Positions 17,627-26,545 of a stretch of DNA of 64,000 nt are shown in pieces. The translations under genes and the position numbers were made by a program. How positions within the stretch are numbered: position 1 is the stretch's first letter; every line of letters begins with the position of its first letter. The stretch comes from Phaeobacter bryozoorum (lineage in GTDB: Bacteria; Pseudomonadota; Alphaproteobacteria; Rhodobacterales; Rhodobacteraceae): assembly GCF_041893525.1 (NCBI RefSeq), contig NZ_CP169068.1; one strand, given 5' to 3'. Under the pieces are notes generated by a model. That model ran no database searches. It saw only the letters and a list, made by a program, of their open reading frames with translations, and was not told the DNA's origin.

Positions 17627-20389
17627 GTGAACGATACGCCGGAAACTCCTGAAAACATGGACGAAAACAAACCCGCAAGGCCCAAATACGACGGCCCGAC
17701 GGTGTCCATCGAATCCGAGATGCGCACATCGTATCTCGATTATGCGATGTCGGTTATTGTCAGCCGCGCCATTCCCGACCTGCGCGATGGTCTGAAACCG
17801 GTTCATCGCCGGATCCTCTACGCCATGCATGAGGTCGGAAACTCGCATGACAAACCCTATCGCAAATCGGCGCGTCCGGTTGGTGATGTCATGGGTAAAT
17901 ACCACCCCCATGGTGACTCCGCGATCTATGACGCGCTGGTGCGAATGGCGCAGGATTTCTCCATGTCGCTGCCGCTTCTGGACGGTCAGGGCAACTTCGG
18001 CTCGATGGACGGCGATAACCCGGCGGCCATGCGTTACACCGAGGTGCGGATGGACAAACCCGCAGCCTCGCTGCTGGCGGACATCGAAAAAGAGACCGTC
18101 GATTTTCAGGACAACTACGATGGCAAGGACCGTGAACCCACGGTACTGCCCGCGCGTTTCCCGAATATGCTGGTCAATGGCGCTGGCGGTATTGCCGTCG
18201 GCATGGCCACGAATATCCCTCCTCACAACCTCGGCGAGGTGATCGACGCCACGCTTGCGCTGATCGAGGATCCCGATCTGACCAGCGAGCAGCTGATCGA
18301 TTATATCCCCGGCCCCGACTTTCCGACCGGCGCGCTGATGCTGGGTCGCTCCGGTGCCCGCAAGGCCTATCTTGAGGGGCGCGGCAGCGTCATTATCCGC
18401 GCGAAGACGCGGGTCGAGGAGATCCGCAAGGACCGCTATGCCATTGTCGTGGATGAGATTCCCTATCAGGTGAACAAGGCCGCGATGATCGAGAAAATCG
18501 CCGAGCAGGTTCGCGAGAAGAAGATCGAGGGCGTCGCCCACGTGCAGGACGAATCTGACCGCAACGGCGTGCGTGTGGTCGTGGAACTGAAACGCGATGC
18601 CACCGCCGAGGTGGTGCTGAACCAGCTCTACCGGTTCACGCCGATGCAGACGCATTTCGGCTGCAACATGCTGGCGCTGAACGGTGGGCGTCCCGAGCAG
18701 CTGACGCTGCGCCGGTTCCTGACCTCCTTCCTTGATTTCCGCGAAGATGTGATTGCCCGGCGCACCGCCTATGATCTGCGCAAAGCGCGTGAACGCAGCC
18801 ATATTCTGTGCGGCTTGGCAGTTGCTGTCTCCAATGTGGATGAGGTGGTTGCGACCATCCGTGCCTCTGCGGATGCAGCCGAGGCGCGGCACAAGCTGAT
18901 GACCCGGCGCTGGCCGGCCGCAGATATTGCGCCCTATATCCGTCTGATCGACGACCCGACCCATACGATGAATGACGATGGCACCTATAACCTCTCCGAG
19001 GTTCAGGCCCGCGCCATTCTGGAACTGCGGCTGCAGCGTCTGACCCAGATCGGCGTCAAGGAAGTCACCGACGAGCTGGAACAACTGGCGGGTAAGATCA
19101 AGGAATACCTTGAAATTCTCTCCTCGCGTGAGCGGATCCTTGGCATCATCTCCGACGAGCTGCGCGAAGTGCGTGACAATTTCGCGGTTCCCCGTCGCAC
19201 CGAGATCGTCGACTGGTCCGGTGATATGGACGACGAAGATCTGATCGAACGCGAAGACATGGTCGTGACGATCACCAGTGGCGGCTATATCAAGCGGACC
19301 CCGCTTGCCGATTTCCGCGCGCAAAAGCGCGGCGGCAAGGGGCTGTCGGGGATGCAGACAAAGGAAGAGGATGTTGTCACCAACCTCTTTGTCGCCAACA
19401 CCCACACGCAGCTGTTGTTCTTCACCACTGATGGCATGGTCTACAAGCTGAAGACCTGGCGTCTGCCACAGGGCGGCCGTACCTCAAAAGGCAAGGCAAT
19501 CGTCAATATCCTGCCGATCCCCACCGGGGTGTCCATCGCGGCGATCATGCCCGTCGATGTGCCGGATGACGAATGGGAAAACCTGCAGGTGGTCTTTGCC
19601 ACCAGCGGCGGTGATGTGCGCCGCAACCGGCTGTCGGATTTCACCAATGTGCGCCGCAACGGCAAGATTGCGATGAAGCTGCCCGAGGATGGCTCGGTCA
19701 AGCTGGTCAATGCCCGGATCTGCTCCGAAGATGATGACGTGATGCTGTTCACCGACTCCGGTCGTGCGATCCGCTTCCGCACCACTGATGTGCGGGTCTT
19801 CAACTCACGTGAGTCGACCGGTGTCCGCGGCATCCGCCTCACTGGTGATGACCATGTGGTGTCGATGTCGGTGATCCGCCATTTCGAAGCCTCGCCAGAG
19901 GAACGCGCCGCCTATCTCAAGATGCGCCGCGCGGTGGCAGGTCTGACTGATGATGGCGAAGGTGACGAGGAAGAGGCCGTCGCAGGCGCCATCAGCCAGG
20001 AGCGCTATGCCGAGATGTCGGCCTCCGAGAACCTGATCCTGACCATTACCTCCAGCGGCTCGGGCAAGCTCAGCTCCAGCCATGATTACCCGGTGCGTGG
20101 CCGCGGTGGCATGGGTGTCACCGCAATGGACAAGGCGATGCGCGGCGGTGCCATTGTTGCCTCCTTCCCGGTTGAGATGGATGACCAGATCATGCTTGCC
20201 ACCTCCAAGGGGCAATCGATCCGGGTGCCGGTTGATGGCATTTCCTTCCGGTCGCGCTCCGCCGGTGGCGTGCGGGTGTTCAACACTGCCAAGGGCGAAG
20301 AGGTTGTCTCGGTTGCCTGGATTGCCGAGCAATCCGACGATGACGACGATCTGCCAGACGCGGATACCGCCGCCAGCGCAGAGGCCTGA
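17627..20389 (+). CDS. gyrA: DNA gyrase subunit A
   Basis: Catalytic subunit of gyrase; cuts and rejoins DNA through Tyr137 (MRYTEV). 920 residues with the winged-helix/tower N-terminal half and a C-terminal beta-pinwheel; the GyrA-box-like motif QKRGGKG (in FRAQKRGGKGLSGM) is present. The quinolone region HPHGDSAIYDALVRM has Ser98 and Asp102, the sensitive wild-type residues. There is an acidic insertion GLTDDGEGDEEEAVAGA in the C-terminal domain. The start is the GTG at 17627 (NDTPETPEN), with a possible alternative ATG at 17657; neither has a strong ribosome site. A strong terminator follows. Confidence 0.97.
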   Translation: MNDTPETPENMDENKPARPKYDGPTVSIESEMRTSYLDYAMSVIVSRAIPDLRDGLKPVHRRILYAMHEVGNSHDKPYRKSARPVGDVMGKYHPHGDSAIYDALVRMAQDFSMSLPLLDGQGNFGSMDGDNPAAMRYTEVRMDKPAASLLADIEKETVDFQDNYDGKDREPTVLPARFPNMLVNGAGGIAVGMATNIPPHNLGEVIDATLALIEDPDLTSEQLIDYIPGPDFPTGALMLGRSGARKAYLEGRGSVIIRAKTRVEEIRKDRYAIVVDEIPYQVNKAAMIEKIAEQVREKKIEGVAHVQDESDRNGVRVVVELKRDATAEVVLNQLYRFTPMQTHFGCNMLALNGGRPEQLTLRRFLTSFLDFREDVIARRTAYDLRKARERSHILCGLAVAVSNVDEVVATIRASADAAEARHKLMTRRWPAADIAPYIRLIDDPTHTMNDDGTYNLSEVQARAILELRLQRLTQIGVKEVTDELEQLAGKIKEYLEILSSRERILGIISDELREVRDNFAVPRRTEIVDWSGDMDDEDLIEREDMVVTITSGGYIKRTPLADFRAQKRGGKGLSGMQTKEEDVVTNLFVANTHTQLLFFTTDGMVYKLKTWRLPQGGRTSKGKAIVNILPIPTGVSIAAIMPVDVPDDEWENLQVVFATSGGDVRRNRLSDFTNVRRNGKIAMKLPEDGSVKLVNARICSEDDDVMLFTDSGRAIRFRTTDVRVFNSRESTGVRGIRLTGDDHVVSMSVIRHFEASPEERAAYLKMRRAVAGLTDDGEGDEEEAVAGAISQERYAEMSASENLILTITSSGSGKLSSSHDYPVRGRGGMGVTAMDKAMRGGAIVASFPVEMDDQIMLATSKGQSIRVPVDGISFRSRSAGGVRVFNTAKGEEVVSVAWIAEQSDDDDDLPDADTAASAEA

Positions 20390-20418
20390 TCCCGCCCGGG
20401 ATCATCTGCCAAAACTTC

Positions 20419-20444
20419 AAAACGCCACCCTCGGGTGGCGTTTT
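20419..20444 (+). terminator. gyrA terminator
   Basis: AAAACGCCACCC-TC-GGGTGGCGTTTT, a near-perfect stem ending in T's, 30 nt after the gyrA stop. Confidence 0.9.
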
Positions 20445-20512
20445 CGTTAATCAAAACCTAAGCAGTGTCTGTCATTCTTCCTCCCACAAACGCCATCGCG
20501 AAGGGAGGCACC

Positions 20513-20863
20513 ATGAACCTCTATCACTGCTCGATCGACCTGCATCATGAGGCCAAGGCGCTTGCCTTTGCCAACGCCGTGGACCAATGGATGTCTTATC
20601 TGCGCGAGCGTGAGGTGATCCAGGGCTGGCGCCTGCTGCGCCGCAAGCTGAACCTCGCCAGCGACAAGCACCGGGATTTCCTGCTGGAAATCGAATTCGC
20701 CAATATGACCCAACTGGATCAGGCGTTTCGGGTGCTGGGCGAATTGGACGAGCATGTCGAGCGGCTCTACGCAAATGTGAATGCGCTGATCGCGTCGGCT
20801 GATTTCGGGCTTTATCGCCCCTTCCCCGATCCCGAACGTGCCGAGCGGATGGCGCTGATCTGA
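20513..20863 (+). CDS. conserved small protein (DUF6614-like)
   Basis: 116 residues beginning MNLYHCSIDLHHEAKALAFA, with the conserved-looking GWRLLRRKLNLASDKHRDFL and a C-terminal FGLYRPFPDPERAERMALI. I recall it as a conserved roseobacter family (DUF6614), probably an alpha/beta ferredoxin-like dimer domain, but no function is known. A strong AGGGAGG lies 6-8 nt before the ATG at 20513, which fixes the start. It stands alone between the gyrA terminator and its own terminator. Confidence 0.75.
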   Translation: MNLYHCSIDLHHEAKALAFANAVDQWMSYLREREVIQGWRLLRRKLNLASDKHRDFLLEIEFANMTQLDQAFRVLGELDEHVERLYANVNALIASADFGLYRPFPDPERAERMALI

Positions 20864-20895
20864 CTGGCAGGACTCCGGCCGGAACAGACAAATAA

Positions 20896-20923
20896 GCCCC
20901 CGCCAGTTTCCGGCGAGGGCTTT
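20896..20923. terminator. terminator between two convergent genes
   Basis: GCCCCCGCC-AGTTTCC-GGCGAGGGC-TTT; 9-bp stem with one mismatch. It ends the small gene and may also serve the M32 peptidase on the other strand. Confidence 0.75.
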
Positions 20924-20957
20924 GAACTACTGCTCAGGATCTTGAACCAATGCGCGC

Positions 20958-22427
20958 TTACAGCCCGTAGAGCGCGCCGAACTTCTGTTCCAGATAGGAC
21001 AGCAACGGCTCCGGGCTGGGCGCCATGCCCGCAGCATGAGTGATCGTCTCGACCGGGCTGCGCAACCCGCCATGGGTCTGCAGGTTATCCCGCAGCCAGC
21101 TGGTTGCCGCCACGGTATCACCCGTCGCCAGCTGCGCGTCCAGATCCGGCACTGCCTGACGCAGCGCGTCATAAAGACAACCGGCATAGACATTGCCCAG
21201 CGAATAGGTCGGGAAATATCCAAACAGCCCCACCGACCAATGCACGTCCTGCAGGCAGCCATTGGATGGCTTATCAACGGCATAGCCAAAATCAGCGGCA
21301 AAACGGTCGTTCCAGGCTGCCTCCAGATCCTTAACCTGCAAATCGCCGGACATCAGCGCCCGTTCCAGATCAAACCGCATCATCACATGCAGGTTATATT
21401 GCAGCTCATCCGCCTCGGTGCGGATATAGCCGTTATGCACCGCATTCACGGCCGCATAGAAGGCATCAGCATCCGCAATGCCGAAATCACCAAACTGCAG
21501 CACCATCTGATCGAACAGCCAGCCGGTGAAGGCACGGCTGCGGCCCAGCTGGTTCTCGTAGATCCGGCTCTGGCTTTCGTGCACCCCCATCGACACGCCA
21601 CGCCCTAGCGGCGTGAACAGATAGGCATGGTCAATGTTCTGTTCATATGCGGCATGGCCCACTTCATGGATGGTCGAGTAGAAGCAGTTGAACGGATCCT
21701 CATCGCTGGTGCGGGTGGTGACGCGCACATCAAGCCCGCTGCCGGAACAGAAGGGATGCACCGCCTTGTCGACCCGGCCGTGGCTCATCTGATAGCCGAA
21801 GGTCTCGGCCAGCGTGGTGGTCAGGGCCATCTGTTTATCGGCATCGAAATGACCGCTGACGCCTTTGGGCGTGGGGCGGTCCAGCACGCGGGCGCGCAGC
21901 TCCACCAGACGCGGGCGCATGGCATCAAACAGCGTCGCAATTTCCGCCCCTGTGGTGCCGTGTTCATAATCCGCAACCATCGCATCATAAACATCGCCCC
22001 CGGCGGCGAGTGCCTGCCCCTCTTCGCGCTTCAGGGCAACCACCTCTTCCAGCACGGGCAGGAAAGCTTCGACATCCTCGGCAGCACGGGCAGCCGCCCA
22101 TTTGCCCTGCGCCTCGGAGGTAACGCGGGCGATACGTTTGGCGAGATCTCCGGGCACTTTCACGGCGCGCTCGTAGCTGCGGCGGATCTCGCGCAGCTGG
22201 GCGGCACCGATCTCATCGGGCGCCTCGGCCTGCTCCAGCCAGTCAGCGACCTGCGGATCAGAGCGGCGGGCGTGCAGCACAGCCTCGATGGCGGCCATTT
22301 CCTCGCCCCGCTGAGGCGCGGCCCCGCGCGGCATCATGGTTTCCTGATCCCAGCCCAAACGGCCGGCAATCTGGCCAAGCGCCTGGGTGTCACGCTCATA
22401 GGCCATCAAATCGTCAAATGCGCTCAT
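20958..22427 (-). CDS. carboxypeptidase M32 (Taq type)
   Basis: Zinc metallocarboxypeptidase of family M32, cytosolic. The 489-residue helical protein carries the zinc motif H254-E-V-G-H258 in TIHEVGHAAYEQ, the downstream ESQSRIYENQLGRS glutamate region, and the conserved DVHWSVGLFGYFPTYSLGN segment. Length is normal for the family (about 490-500). It starts 2 nt after the ctaA stop, with AAGGA from the ctaA end as ribosome site, so the two are co-translated, though no shared function is known. Confidence 0.93.
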   Translation of the reverse strand: MSAFDDLMAYERDTQALGQIAGRLGWDQETMMPRGAAPQRGEEMAAIEAVLHARRSDPQVADWLEQAEAPDEIGAAQLREIRRSYERAVKVPGDLAKRIARVTSEAQGKWAAARAAEDVEAFLPVLEEVVALKREEGQALAAGGDVYDAMVADYEHGTTGAEIATLFDAMRPRLVELRARVLDRPTPKGVSGHFDADKQMALTTTLAETFGYQMSHGRVDKAVHPFCSGSGLDVRVTTRTSDEDPFNCFYSTIHEVGHAAYEQNIDHAYLFTPLGRGVSMGVHESQSRIYENQLGRSRAFTGWLFDQMVLQFGDFGIADADAFYAAVNAVHNGYIRTEADELQYNLHVMMRFDLERALMSGDLQVKDLEAAWNDRFAADFGYAVDKPSNGCLQDVHWSVGLFGYFPTYSLGNVYAGCLYDALRQAVPDLDAQLATGDTVAATSWLRDNLQTHGGLRSPVETITHAAGMAPSPEPLLSYLEQKFGALYGL

Positions 22428-22429
22428 TC

Positions 22430-23578
22430 TCAGTGATCCTTAATCGAAGTTGCAATCGGATAGCCCGACAGATACCGCGCCCTGAGGATCAGGACCCAGA
22501 GGCAAACAGCCATCAGCTGATGCAGGATCGCAACCTGCCAGGGTGCGGCATAGAGCACGGTGACAATACCCAGAACCATTTGCAACAGCAGCGCCGCAAA
22601 GACCGCGTTAAAGGCAAAGCGCGTCCGCGGATGGGCGCTGCCTCTGCCCCGCAGCCAGACAACAACGCCAAAGGCCAACAGGAGATATCCGCTGACGCGG
22701 TGAATGAACTGCACAAGGCCGGGGTTTTCAAAGAAATTGGTCCAGAGTGGCTCCAGCATGAAGGGCTGCGGCGGCAGGATCTGCCCCCCCATCAGCGGCC
22801 AGTCGGTGTAGGAACGGCCCGCATCAATACCGGCAACCAGCGCGCCCAGAAGGATCTGCAAGAAGCTGAAATGCAATAGCCCGGTCGACAGGCCGAACAG
22901 CTTGGCCTCCTTAGCGCGACGCGCCTGCATCAGATCGCGATCCTCGCGCCCCAGCAGGAACATATACCAGGAAATGAACCCCAGAATGACAAAGGCGAGC
23001 CCCAGATGCGTCGCCAGCCGGTAAGAGGCAACCGAGGTCATGCCTTCACCCTGCGTGACACCCGATTCCACCATCCACCAGCCGATCGCGCCCTGCACGC
23101 CGCCCAGAACACCCAGTAGCGCCAGACGTCCGGTCCAGCCGACCGGGATCTGCCGCGCCAGCGCAAAACCTAGGAACCCCAGCGCCCAGACCAGACCAAT
23201 AACGCGGCCCAGTTGGCGATGGCCCCATTCCCACCAGTAGATTTCCTTGAAGTCGGCCAGCTGCATCCATTGGTTGGCAATGCGCCACTGGTCGATTTCC
23301 TTGTATTTGTCGAACTCCGCCTGCCAGTCTGCCTCGGTCATGGGGGGGATCGCGCCGGTGATCGGCCGCCATTCGGTGATCGACAGACCGCTGTCGGTCA
23401 GGCGCGTCAGCCCGCCCACCACGATCATTGCCACCACCAGCGCAAAGAGCACCGCAAGCCACGCGCGGATTGCCCCCCTTGCGCCACGGCGGGCACGGTC
23501 GATGCCGCCCGGTTGCGCCTGCGGGCGCTCCTGCGGCTCATTGCCGGACACCTCTTCGAAAATGCTGCGCTTGCTCAT
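22430..23578 (-). CDS. ctaA: heme A synthase (type 2)
   Basis: Inner-membrane enzyme that oxidises heme O to heme A for cytochrome aa3 oxidases. 382 residues with about eight membrane helices; ends of helices carry the heme-ligand histidine contexts WEWGHRQLGRVIGL, YRLATHLGLAFV, FIHRVSGYLLL and ILHQLMAVCLW. Typical N-terminal segment GGLTRLTDSGLSITEWRPITG. Start MSKRSIFEEV at 23578 has GGAAGAGG upstream; the 5-residue upstream extension is not needed. Followed directly by the M32 peptidase. ctaB/ctaG are not in the window. Confidence 0.95.
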   Translation of the reverse strand: MSKRSIFEEVSGNEPQERPQAQPGGIDRARRGARGAIRAWLAVLFALVVAMIVVGGLTRLTDSGLSITEWRPITGAIPPMTEADWQAEFDKYKEIDQWRIANQWMQLADFKEIYWWEWGHRQLGRVIGLVWALGFLGFALARQIPVGWTGRLALLGVLGGVQGAIGWWMVESGVTQGEGMTSVASYRLATHLGLAFVILGFISWYMFLLGREDRDLMQARRAKEAKLFGLSTGLLHFSFLQILLGALVAGIDAGRSYTDWPLMGGQILPPQPFMLEPLWTNFFENPGLVQFIHRVSGYLLLAFGVVVWLRGRGSAHPRTRFAFNAVFAALLLQMVLGIVTVLYAAPWQVAILHQLMAVCLWVLILRARYLSGYPIATSIKDH

Positions 23579-23669
23579 GCTTGCCTCTTCCAATTTCCCG
23601 TCAAGCTAGGCCGCAGACGCGACCCCGTCCAGTGGGCGACTATGGCGCAAATCGGCCCGAAGTCGCGTC

Positions 23670-24416
23670 TCAGTCGCGTTTTTCTTTCCAGCGGACCATC
23701 TGTCGCATGATCCCGTGCAGCATCTGCACATCGGCGCGGGTCAGCGGCATCCGGCTGAACAGGTTGCGAAACACCGTCTTCATGCTTGGGGCCTTGTCCG
23801 GCGGAAAAAAGAAACCAGCCTCGTCCAGCCGTTCCTCATAGTGATTGACCAGCGCATCAACATCGCCATGAGTGGCCCAATCCGATTTGCCAAGGTCGGT
23901 CACAACCGGCATCACCTCAGTCACCTGCCTGCGCCATTCATAAGCGGTGAGCAGGACGCATTGACCAAGGTTGAGCGAGGCGAAATCCGGGTTCACCGGA
24001 ACCGATATGATGGCATTGGCTCGGGCGATGTCCTCATTCTCAAGGCCCGCCCGTTCGGGTCCGAACATCACGGCCACCCGTTCGCCAGCTGCAATTTTCT
24101 CCGCAGCCAGCTTCATCGCCGCCTCGGGGCTGTAGACCGGTTTGGTCAGCTCACGCGGGCGCGCCGTCGTGGCAAAGACAAAATCGCAATCCGCGATGGC
24201 GCCTGCCAGATCTTCGGCCAGCTGCGCCTCATCCAAGAGCCGCCCAGCACCAGAAGCCATGGCCACCGCCTTGGGGTTCGGCCAGCCATCGCGCGGGGCC
24301 ACGATGCGCATCCGGTCCAGCCCGAAGTTCCACATCGCCCGGGCGGCGGCGCCGATATTCTCGCCCATCTGCGGGCGCACGAGGACAAAAGCGGGTTGAG
24401 GGGTGTCGCTGGGCAT
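23670..24416 (-). CDS. TrmJ-like tRNA/rRNA 2'-O-methyltransferase (SPOUT)
   Basis: SpoU/TrmH-class methyltransferase with a deep trefoil knot. 248 residues: motif 1 RPQMGENIGAAARAMWNFGL, motif 2 VAVMFGPERAGLENEDIA and motif 3 NPDFASLNLGQCVLLTAYEW, the order and spacing of TrmJ, which makes Cm32/Um32 in tRNA. Start MPSDTPQ at 24416 is preceded by GGAGAAA; a TTG 4 codons earlier is unlikely. The C-terminal region ends in an FSRMPLTRADVQMLHGIMRQ helix. Divergent from the thiE-like gene. Confidence 0.88.
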   Translation of the reverse strand: MPSDTPQPAFVLVRPQMGENIGAAARAMWNFGLDRMRIVAPRDGWPNPKAVAMASGAGRLLDEAQLAEDLAGAIADCDFVFATTARPRELTKPVYSPEAAMKLAAEKIAAGERVAVMFGPERAGLENEDIARANAIISVPVNPDFASLNLGQCVLLTAYEWRRQVTEVMPVVTDLGKSDWATHGDVDALVNHYEERLDEAGFFFPPDKAPSMKTVFRNLFSRMPLTRADVQMLHGIMRQMVRWKEKRD

Positions 24417-24623
24417 CCGTTTCTCCAAAAAATCTGCTCTGCTCTAATCGGCGCGGCCCTGATGGGCAAGGCTCGGTCGCGGGACTTCTGTGCAAACGCT
24501 GCTATATTCCCGCATAATGAGCGTAGCATCACACGGAAATATCCCACCCGGGATGTCGCCAAATCCTTGCGTCCAGTGGCAGATGCGCTAAACACCGACA
24601 ACCACTGAACAGGAGCCCTCCCG

Positions 24624-25259
24624 ATGGACAGCCCCGCTGACGCCCCCGAAACGCCGCAGATCTATCTGACGACACCTCCCAGTTTTGAGCTTGGCCGGTT
24701 TCCCGACCAGCTGGCGCGGGTGCTGGATGAAGTGGAGATCGCCTGCGTCCGGCTGGAGCTGGCCAGCCGCGATGAGGACACGCTGAGCCGTGCCGGCGAT
24801 GCGCTGCGCGCTGTCGCCCATGCCCGCGATGTGGCGATTGTGATCACCGATCATCAGATCCTCGCCGAGCGTCTCGGCCTTGACGGCGTGCATCTCTCCG
24901 ATTCAGCCCGCCCGGTGCGCGCCGCGCGCAAGGCGCTTGGCGCCGATGCCATTGTCGGCAGTTTCTGCGGTGCCTCACGCCACGACGGGTTGACCGCTGC
25001 CGAAGCCGGCGCTGATTACGTCAGCTTTGGCCCGATTGGCACCTCCGGGCTTGGCGATGGCAATCAGGCGCAGAAAGACCTGTTTGAATGGTGGTCGCAG
25101 ATGATCGAAGTACCCGTGGTCGCCGAAGGCGGGCTGACCGTTGATCTGGTCCGTGATCTGGCACCCTATACTGATTTCTTCGGTATCGGCGATGAGATCT
25201 GGCGCGAGGAAGATCCTCTGGCGAGTCTGCGGCAGCTGATGGCCGCAATGGAAGGCTGA
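24624..25259 (+). CDS. thiamine-phosphate synthase-like protein (divergent ThiE/TenI)
   Basis: The 211-residue TIM-barrel protein begins MDSPADAPETPQIYLTTPPS and shows ThiE-like positions: VAIVITDHQILAERLGLDGVHL, GADYVSFGPIGTS and VVAEGGLT. However the usual HLGQ.D, S.H and GP.F.T.TK motifs read HLSDSA, GASRHD and GPIGTSGLGD, so catalytic residues are changed. It may be a working variant used by Rhodobacterales or a TenI-like relative. AGGAG precedes the ATG. No thiamine genes or TPP riboswitch lie next to it in this window. Confidence 0.7.
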   Translation: MDSPADAPETPQIYLTTPPSFELGRFPDQLARVLDEVEIACVRLELASRDEDTLSRAGDALRAVAHARDVAIVITDHQILAERLGLDGVHLSDSARPVRAARKALGADAIVGSFCGASRHDGLTAAEAGADYVSFGPIGTSGLGDGNQAQKDLFEWWSQMIEVPVVAEGGLTVDLVRDLAPYTDFFGIGDEIWREEDPLASLRQLMAAMEG

Positions 25260-25303
25260 GACCGCCCATTTTGTCTGGCCAAGGCCACATATCGGAAACG
25301 AAG

Positions 25304-25327
25304 CTGACCGGCGCCACCGCCGGTCAG
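25304..25327 (-). terminator. hairpin at the end of the HupE-like gene
   Basis: CTGACCGGCG-CCAC-CGCCGGTCAG, a perfect 10-bp stem overlapping the stop codon; the minus strand then reads CTTCGTTTCC, a weak T tract. Probably a terminator. Confidence 0.45.
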
Positions 25328-26484
25328 AGGAACAGACGCTCCACGCACCAGTATCCGCCGATCAGCGCGATGGTGAAACTGGCGGGGATGGCAACCCGGC
25401 CGCGGTATTTCGGATGCCGCCAGAACCAGAACCCCAGCAGCCCATAGGCCGCGCCGACAACGGTCAGCTGCCCCAGTTCAACGCCAACATTGAATCCCAG
25501 GAGTGCCGGCAGAAACTGCGCCTCAGGCAGGCCGAATTCGCCCAGCACCGAGGCAAATCCCAAGCCGTGCAACAGACCAAAGCCAAAGATCACCAGAGTG
25601 CGCCAGCTGTGCAGCTTGCGGGCAAAGATATTCTCAACCGCGACAAACACGATGGATCCTGCGATCAGCGGCTCAACTATGGCCGGGTTGATCTGCACCA
25701 GCCCCAATGCCCCGAGCGCCAGCGTGATTGTATGCGCTACGGTAAACGCACTGATCTGCCATATCAGCGGCCGCAGCCGGGTGCTGAAGAAGAACAACCC
25801 CAGTACAAACAGAATATGATCCAGCCCCTTTGGCAGGATATGCGTATACCCGACCGGCACATAGTCGACGAAGGCCTCGCTTGGCGTCTTGGCCAGCCCG
25901 CCGGACAGCGGAATGGTTGGCGTGGTCTCGCCACCTTGCAGATAGCCGGTATAAGGACCTTCCACACCGTTCTGACGCAACACCACACCGCCTGATCCCT
26001 TGGGCCAGCCGATCTTCAGCCCGCGTGCACCGGTGGGAACCTCGCCCGACAGCTGCAGGATGCTGCTGCGCGGCAGGCTCACGTCACCCGGCTCCGGGAT
26101 CACGATCCCGACCACCTCCAGTGCGATATCGCCACCCGCCTCGATCCGCAGCGCCTGCAGCCAGTCTTCGGCAAAGACCTGAACCATCGGTTTCAGCTCA
26201 TCCGGGCCAAGCCCGCGCAGGTCGTCATAGTCCCGCGCCTGATCAACGGTATCCGTATCGTCCACGCCATCAAGATCGATGCCTGCGACAAATGCCTCGG
26301 CGTTCAGACGCAGGTCCATCTTCAGCCGCCCGTCGGCAATTTCAAAATCCGCAATCGTCGGCGTGACTTCATGCGCAAAAACACTAGAGTAGGAGAGGCT
26401 CCAGAAGAGCCAGACCAGCAACAGACGGCTCAGCTGGGGGAGCCTGCGACCGGCGTGGCTAAGACATCGCACCGGAGCCTCCAT
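25324..26484 (-). CDS. HupE/UreJ-like membrane protein
   Basis: 386 residues. A signal peptide (core LLLVWLFWSLSYSSVFAHE) is followed by a periplasmic part of about 170 residues and then a membrane domain with the HupE/UreJ_2 signature PVGYTHILPKGLDHILFVLG, FTVAHTITLALGALG and FGFGLLHGLGFASVL. Histidines within helices suggest nickel or cobalt handling, as in HupE permeases; transport is inferred. The ATG at 26484 avoids overlap with the divergent DUF4198 gene; longer starts up to 26601 would overlap it. Only 61 nt separate the two starts, so they are likely co-regulated. Confidence 0.75.
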   Translation of the reverse strand: MEAPVRCLSHAGRRLPQLSRLLLVWLFWSLSYSSVFAHEVTPTIADFEIADGRLKMDLRLNAEAFVAGIDLDGVDDTDTVDQARDYDDLRGLGPDELKPMVQVFAEDWLQALRIEAGGDIALEVVGIVIPEPGDVSLPRSSILQLSGEVPTGARGLKIGWPKGSGGVVLRQNGVEGPYTGYLQGGETTPTIPLSGGLAKTPSEAFVDYVPVGYTHILPKGLDHILFVLGLFFFSTRLRPLIWQISAFTVAHTITLALGALGLVQINPAIVEPLIAGSIVFVAVENIFARKLHSWRTLVIFGFGLLHGLGFASVLGEFGLPEAQFLPALLGFNVGVELGQLTVVGAAYGLLGFWFWRHPKYRGRVAIPASFTIALIGGYWCVERLFL

Positions 26485-26545
26485 CGACGCCGCGCGTTGC
26501 CCGTCTCTGTCATCCTGCGTCCCAGCCAGAGGTCCCATCTGCGCC

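Noticed and set aside
17576..19405. Long minus-strand frame opposite gyrA
   Set aside because: No motif recognised; gyrA is certain on the other strand.
24417..24623. TPP riboswitch before the ThiE-like gene
   Set aside because: None of the conserved THI-box segments (CUGAGA, ACCUGAU, GNUAAUGC) could be found in the 207-bp region.
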